Made by a program: the position numbers and the translations under genes
Assembly (NCBI GenBank): GCA_023423215.1
Contig: JAFAFZ010000524.1
Coordinates: forward strand, 1-6,327
From: Actinomycetes bacterium
GTDB lineage: Bacteria; Actinomycetota; Acidimicrobiia; Acidimicrobiales; Microtrichaceae
Reading direction: 5' to 3'
Length of the DNA: 6,327 nucleotides
The notes under the pieces: generated by a model
What the model saw: only the letters and a program-made list of their open reading frames with translations
Database searches by the model: none
What the model was told of the DNA's origin: nothing
Part shown: piece by piece, positions 5,298 to 6,327 of the stretch
Numbering within the stretch: the first letter of the stretch is position 1
Layout of the letters: every line of letters starts with the position of its first letter

Positions 5298-6327
5298 TTG
5301 AAGCGATCACTGGCCGTCCTGTTGTGCACGTTGGCGGTGTTGGCCACCGCGTGCGGTGCATCAGGCAGCGACAGCGCGACCGACGAATCGGAGGGGGGCT
5401 CCGAGACGACGGTGGCGCAGGGGGACGACGTCGCCATGTGGGGCGACCTCGAGTCGCCGTGCGGTGAGGGTGAGGCGAGCGTCGCCGAGGGGGAGGGGCC
5501 CTCGACCGACACGCTGAAGATCGGTGTGCCGAACGATCGCAACTCCGACATCCGCCCCGGCCTGAACGCCGAGTTCTGGGACGCCGCAGTGGCCTACACC
5601 GAGTGGTGCAACGCCCAGGGCGGCATCCAGGGCGTCCCGCTCGAGCCGGTCGACATCGACGGCGGCGTGCTCAACGTCGAGGCCGCGATGACCAAGGCCT
5701 GCACCGAGGTGTTCGCCCTCGTGGGCGGCGGCTTCGCGATGGACAACCTCGAGTTCTCGGGCAAAGCCGGCTCGGACTTCCACGAGTGCGGCCTGATCGA
5801 CATCCCGGGCTTCACGGTCTCGGTCGAGAAGTCGTTGTCGAACGGCCAGGTGCAGCCCGTCCCGAACCCCGCCAACGCGAAGTCGGCGCAGTGGATCATC
5901 GACTTCAAGGAGCTGTACCCCGAGGAGTCGAAGAAGACGGTCGTCGTCTACTCCAAGGACCTGCCCTCGCTCGAGGCCACGAAGATCCAGTTCGACGCCA
6001 CCGTCGCCGAGGTGGGCGGCATCGAGAACCTCGAGCCCGTCACCTACGGCCTGGTCGTGAGCGACTGGGGTCCCTACGCCGAGAAGGTGATCGACTCGGG
6101 CGCCACCTCCATCTACTGGATCGGCGAGCCCGGCAACGCGGCCTCGCTGGTGAAGGTGCTTCGTGAGAAGGGCTGGGACGGCGTCTTCCTGAACGAGGCC
6201 AACCTCTACGACGACGTCTTCATCGAGACCGCGGGCACGGCGGGCGAGGAGTCCATCGTGCGCACCGCGTTCCACCCGTTTGAAGAGGCCGACCAGTGGC
6301 CGGCGGTGCAGCAGTACCTCGACAACC
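5298..6327 (+). CDS. ABC transporter substrate-binding lipoprotein, Leu/Ile/Val type (partial, runs off window)
   Basis: This extracytoplasmic, membrane-anchored receptor should capture a solute, probably a branched-chain amino acid, short amide or related compound, for an ABC importer encoded beyond the window. It begins with TTG, supported by AGGGGG (5285-5290) seven bases upstream. The first residues, MKRSLAVLLCTLAVLATAC, form a lipoprotein signal peptide with lipobox ATAC, lipidated Cys 19. An acidic Ser/Glu/Gly-rich linker follows to about residue 70. A periplasmic-binding-protein-like I fold then opens with TLKIGVP (72-78). NAQGGIQGVPLEPVDIDGG (105-123) is the usual first-domain signature of this family. 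Cysteines at 55, 104, 135 and 164 could form disulfides. 343 codons are present, against roughly 400-450 usual for the family, so the C-terminus is missing. Divergence from an amidohydrolase gene and a shared operator pattern suggest that the transported solute may be linked to that enzyme's substrate. Ligand identity is unknown. Confidence 0.92.
   Translation, partial: MKRSLAVLLCTLAVLATACGASGSDSATDESEGGSETTVAQGDDVAMWGDLESPCGEGEASVAEGEGPSTDTLKIGVPNDRNSDIRPGLNAEFWDAAVAYTEWCNAQGGIQGVPLEPVDIDGGVLNVEAAMTKACTEVFALVGGGFAMDNLEFSGKAGSDFHECGLIDIPGFTVSVEKSLSNGQVQPVPNPANAKSAQWIIDFKELYPEESKKTVVVYSKDLPSLEATKIQFDATVAEVGGIENLEPVTYGLVVSDWGPYAEKVIDSGATSIYWIGEPGNAASLVKVLREKGWDGVFLNEANLYDDVFIETAGTAGEESIVRTAFHPFEEADQWPAVQQYLDN

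Noticed and set aside
1..6327. CRISPR arrays, tRNA or rRNA genes, insertion sequences, defence or toxin-antitoxin genes
   Set aside because: Reading both strands showed no regularly spaced direct repeats, no cloverleaf or rRNA-like segments, and no transposase or defence motifs in any frame.

Overview
The window is very GC-rich DNA with strongly G/C-biased third codon positions, high-GC Gram-positive style lipoprotein and membrane proteins, and an apparently leaderless gene start. This points to an actinobacterium (Actinomycetota). A lineage such as Acidimicrobiia is a guess from the style of the proteins and cannot be proven here. It holds four clear protein genes in two divergent pairs. No RNA gene, CRISPR array, insertion sequence or attachment site was seen.

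Left half (about 1-3157), cell-envelope polysaccharide initiation. A minus-strand gene (95-1690) encodes a membrane polyprenyl-phosphate sugar-1-phosphate transferase of the bacterial sugar transferase family. Divergent from it, a plus-strand gene (1964-3157) encodes a multi-pass WecA/TagO-type polyprenyl-phosphate GlcNAc-1-phosphate transferase. Both enzymes load a sugar phosphate onto the polyprenyl-phosphate carrier, but they belong to unrelated superfamilies. The 273-base gap between them carries an extended -10 element for the minus gene (TGC-TATAAA), a -10-like element placed for leaderless expression of the plus gene, and several dyads.

Middle (3158-4947). A GC-rich hairpin region separates the polytopic transferase gene from a convergent minus-strand gene (3220-4947) for a D-aminoacylase-like amidohydrolase. 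That protein keeps the HTH, Cys and Asp metal-site motifs but appears to lack the two central His ligands of classical D-aminoacylases.

Right part (4948-6327). A 350-base divergent control region lies between the amidohydrolase gene and a plus-strand lipoprotein gene that starts with TTG at 5298 and runs off the window. The lipoprotein is a Leu/Ile/Val-type ABC transporter substrate-binding protein. The control region has two copies of the operator-like dyad CTGAC-N5-GTCAG, 124 bases apart centre to centre. One of them abuts another perfect dyad (8-base arms, 6-base spacer). The simplest reading is that one dimeric repressor, perhaps TetR-like, co-regulates a scavenging amidohydrolase and an amino-acid or amide importer. 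The regulator gene itself is not in the window.
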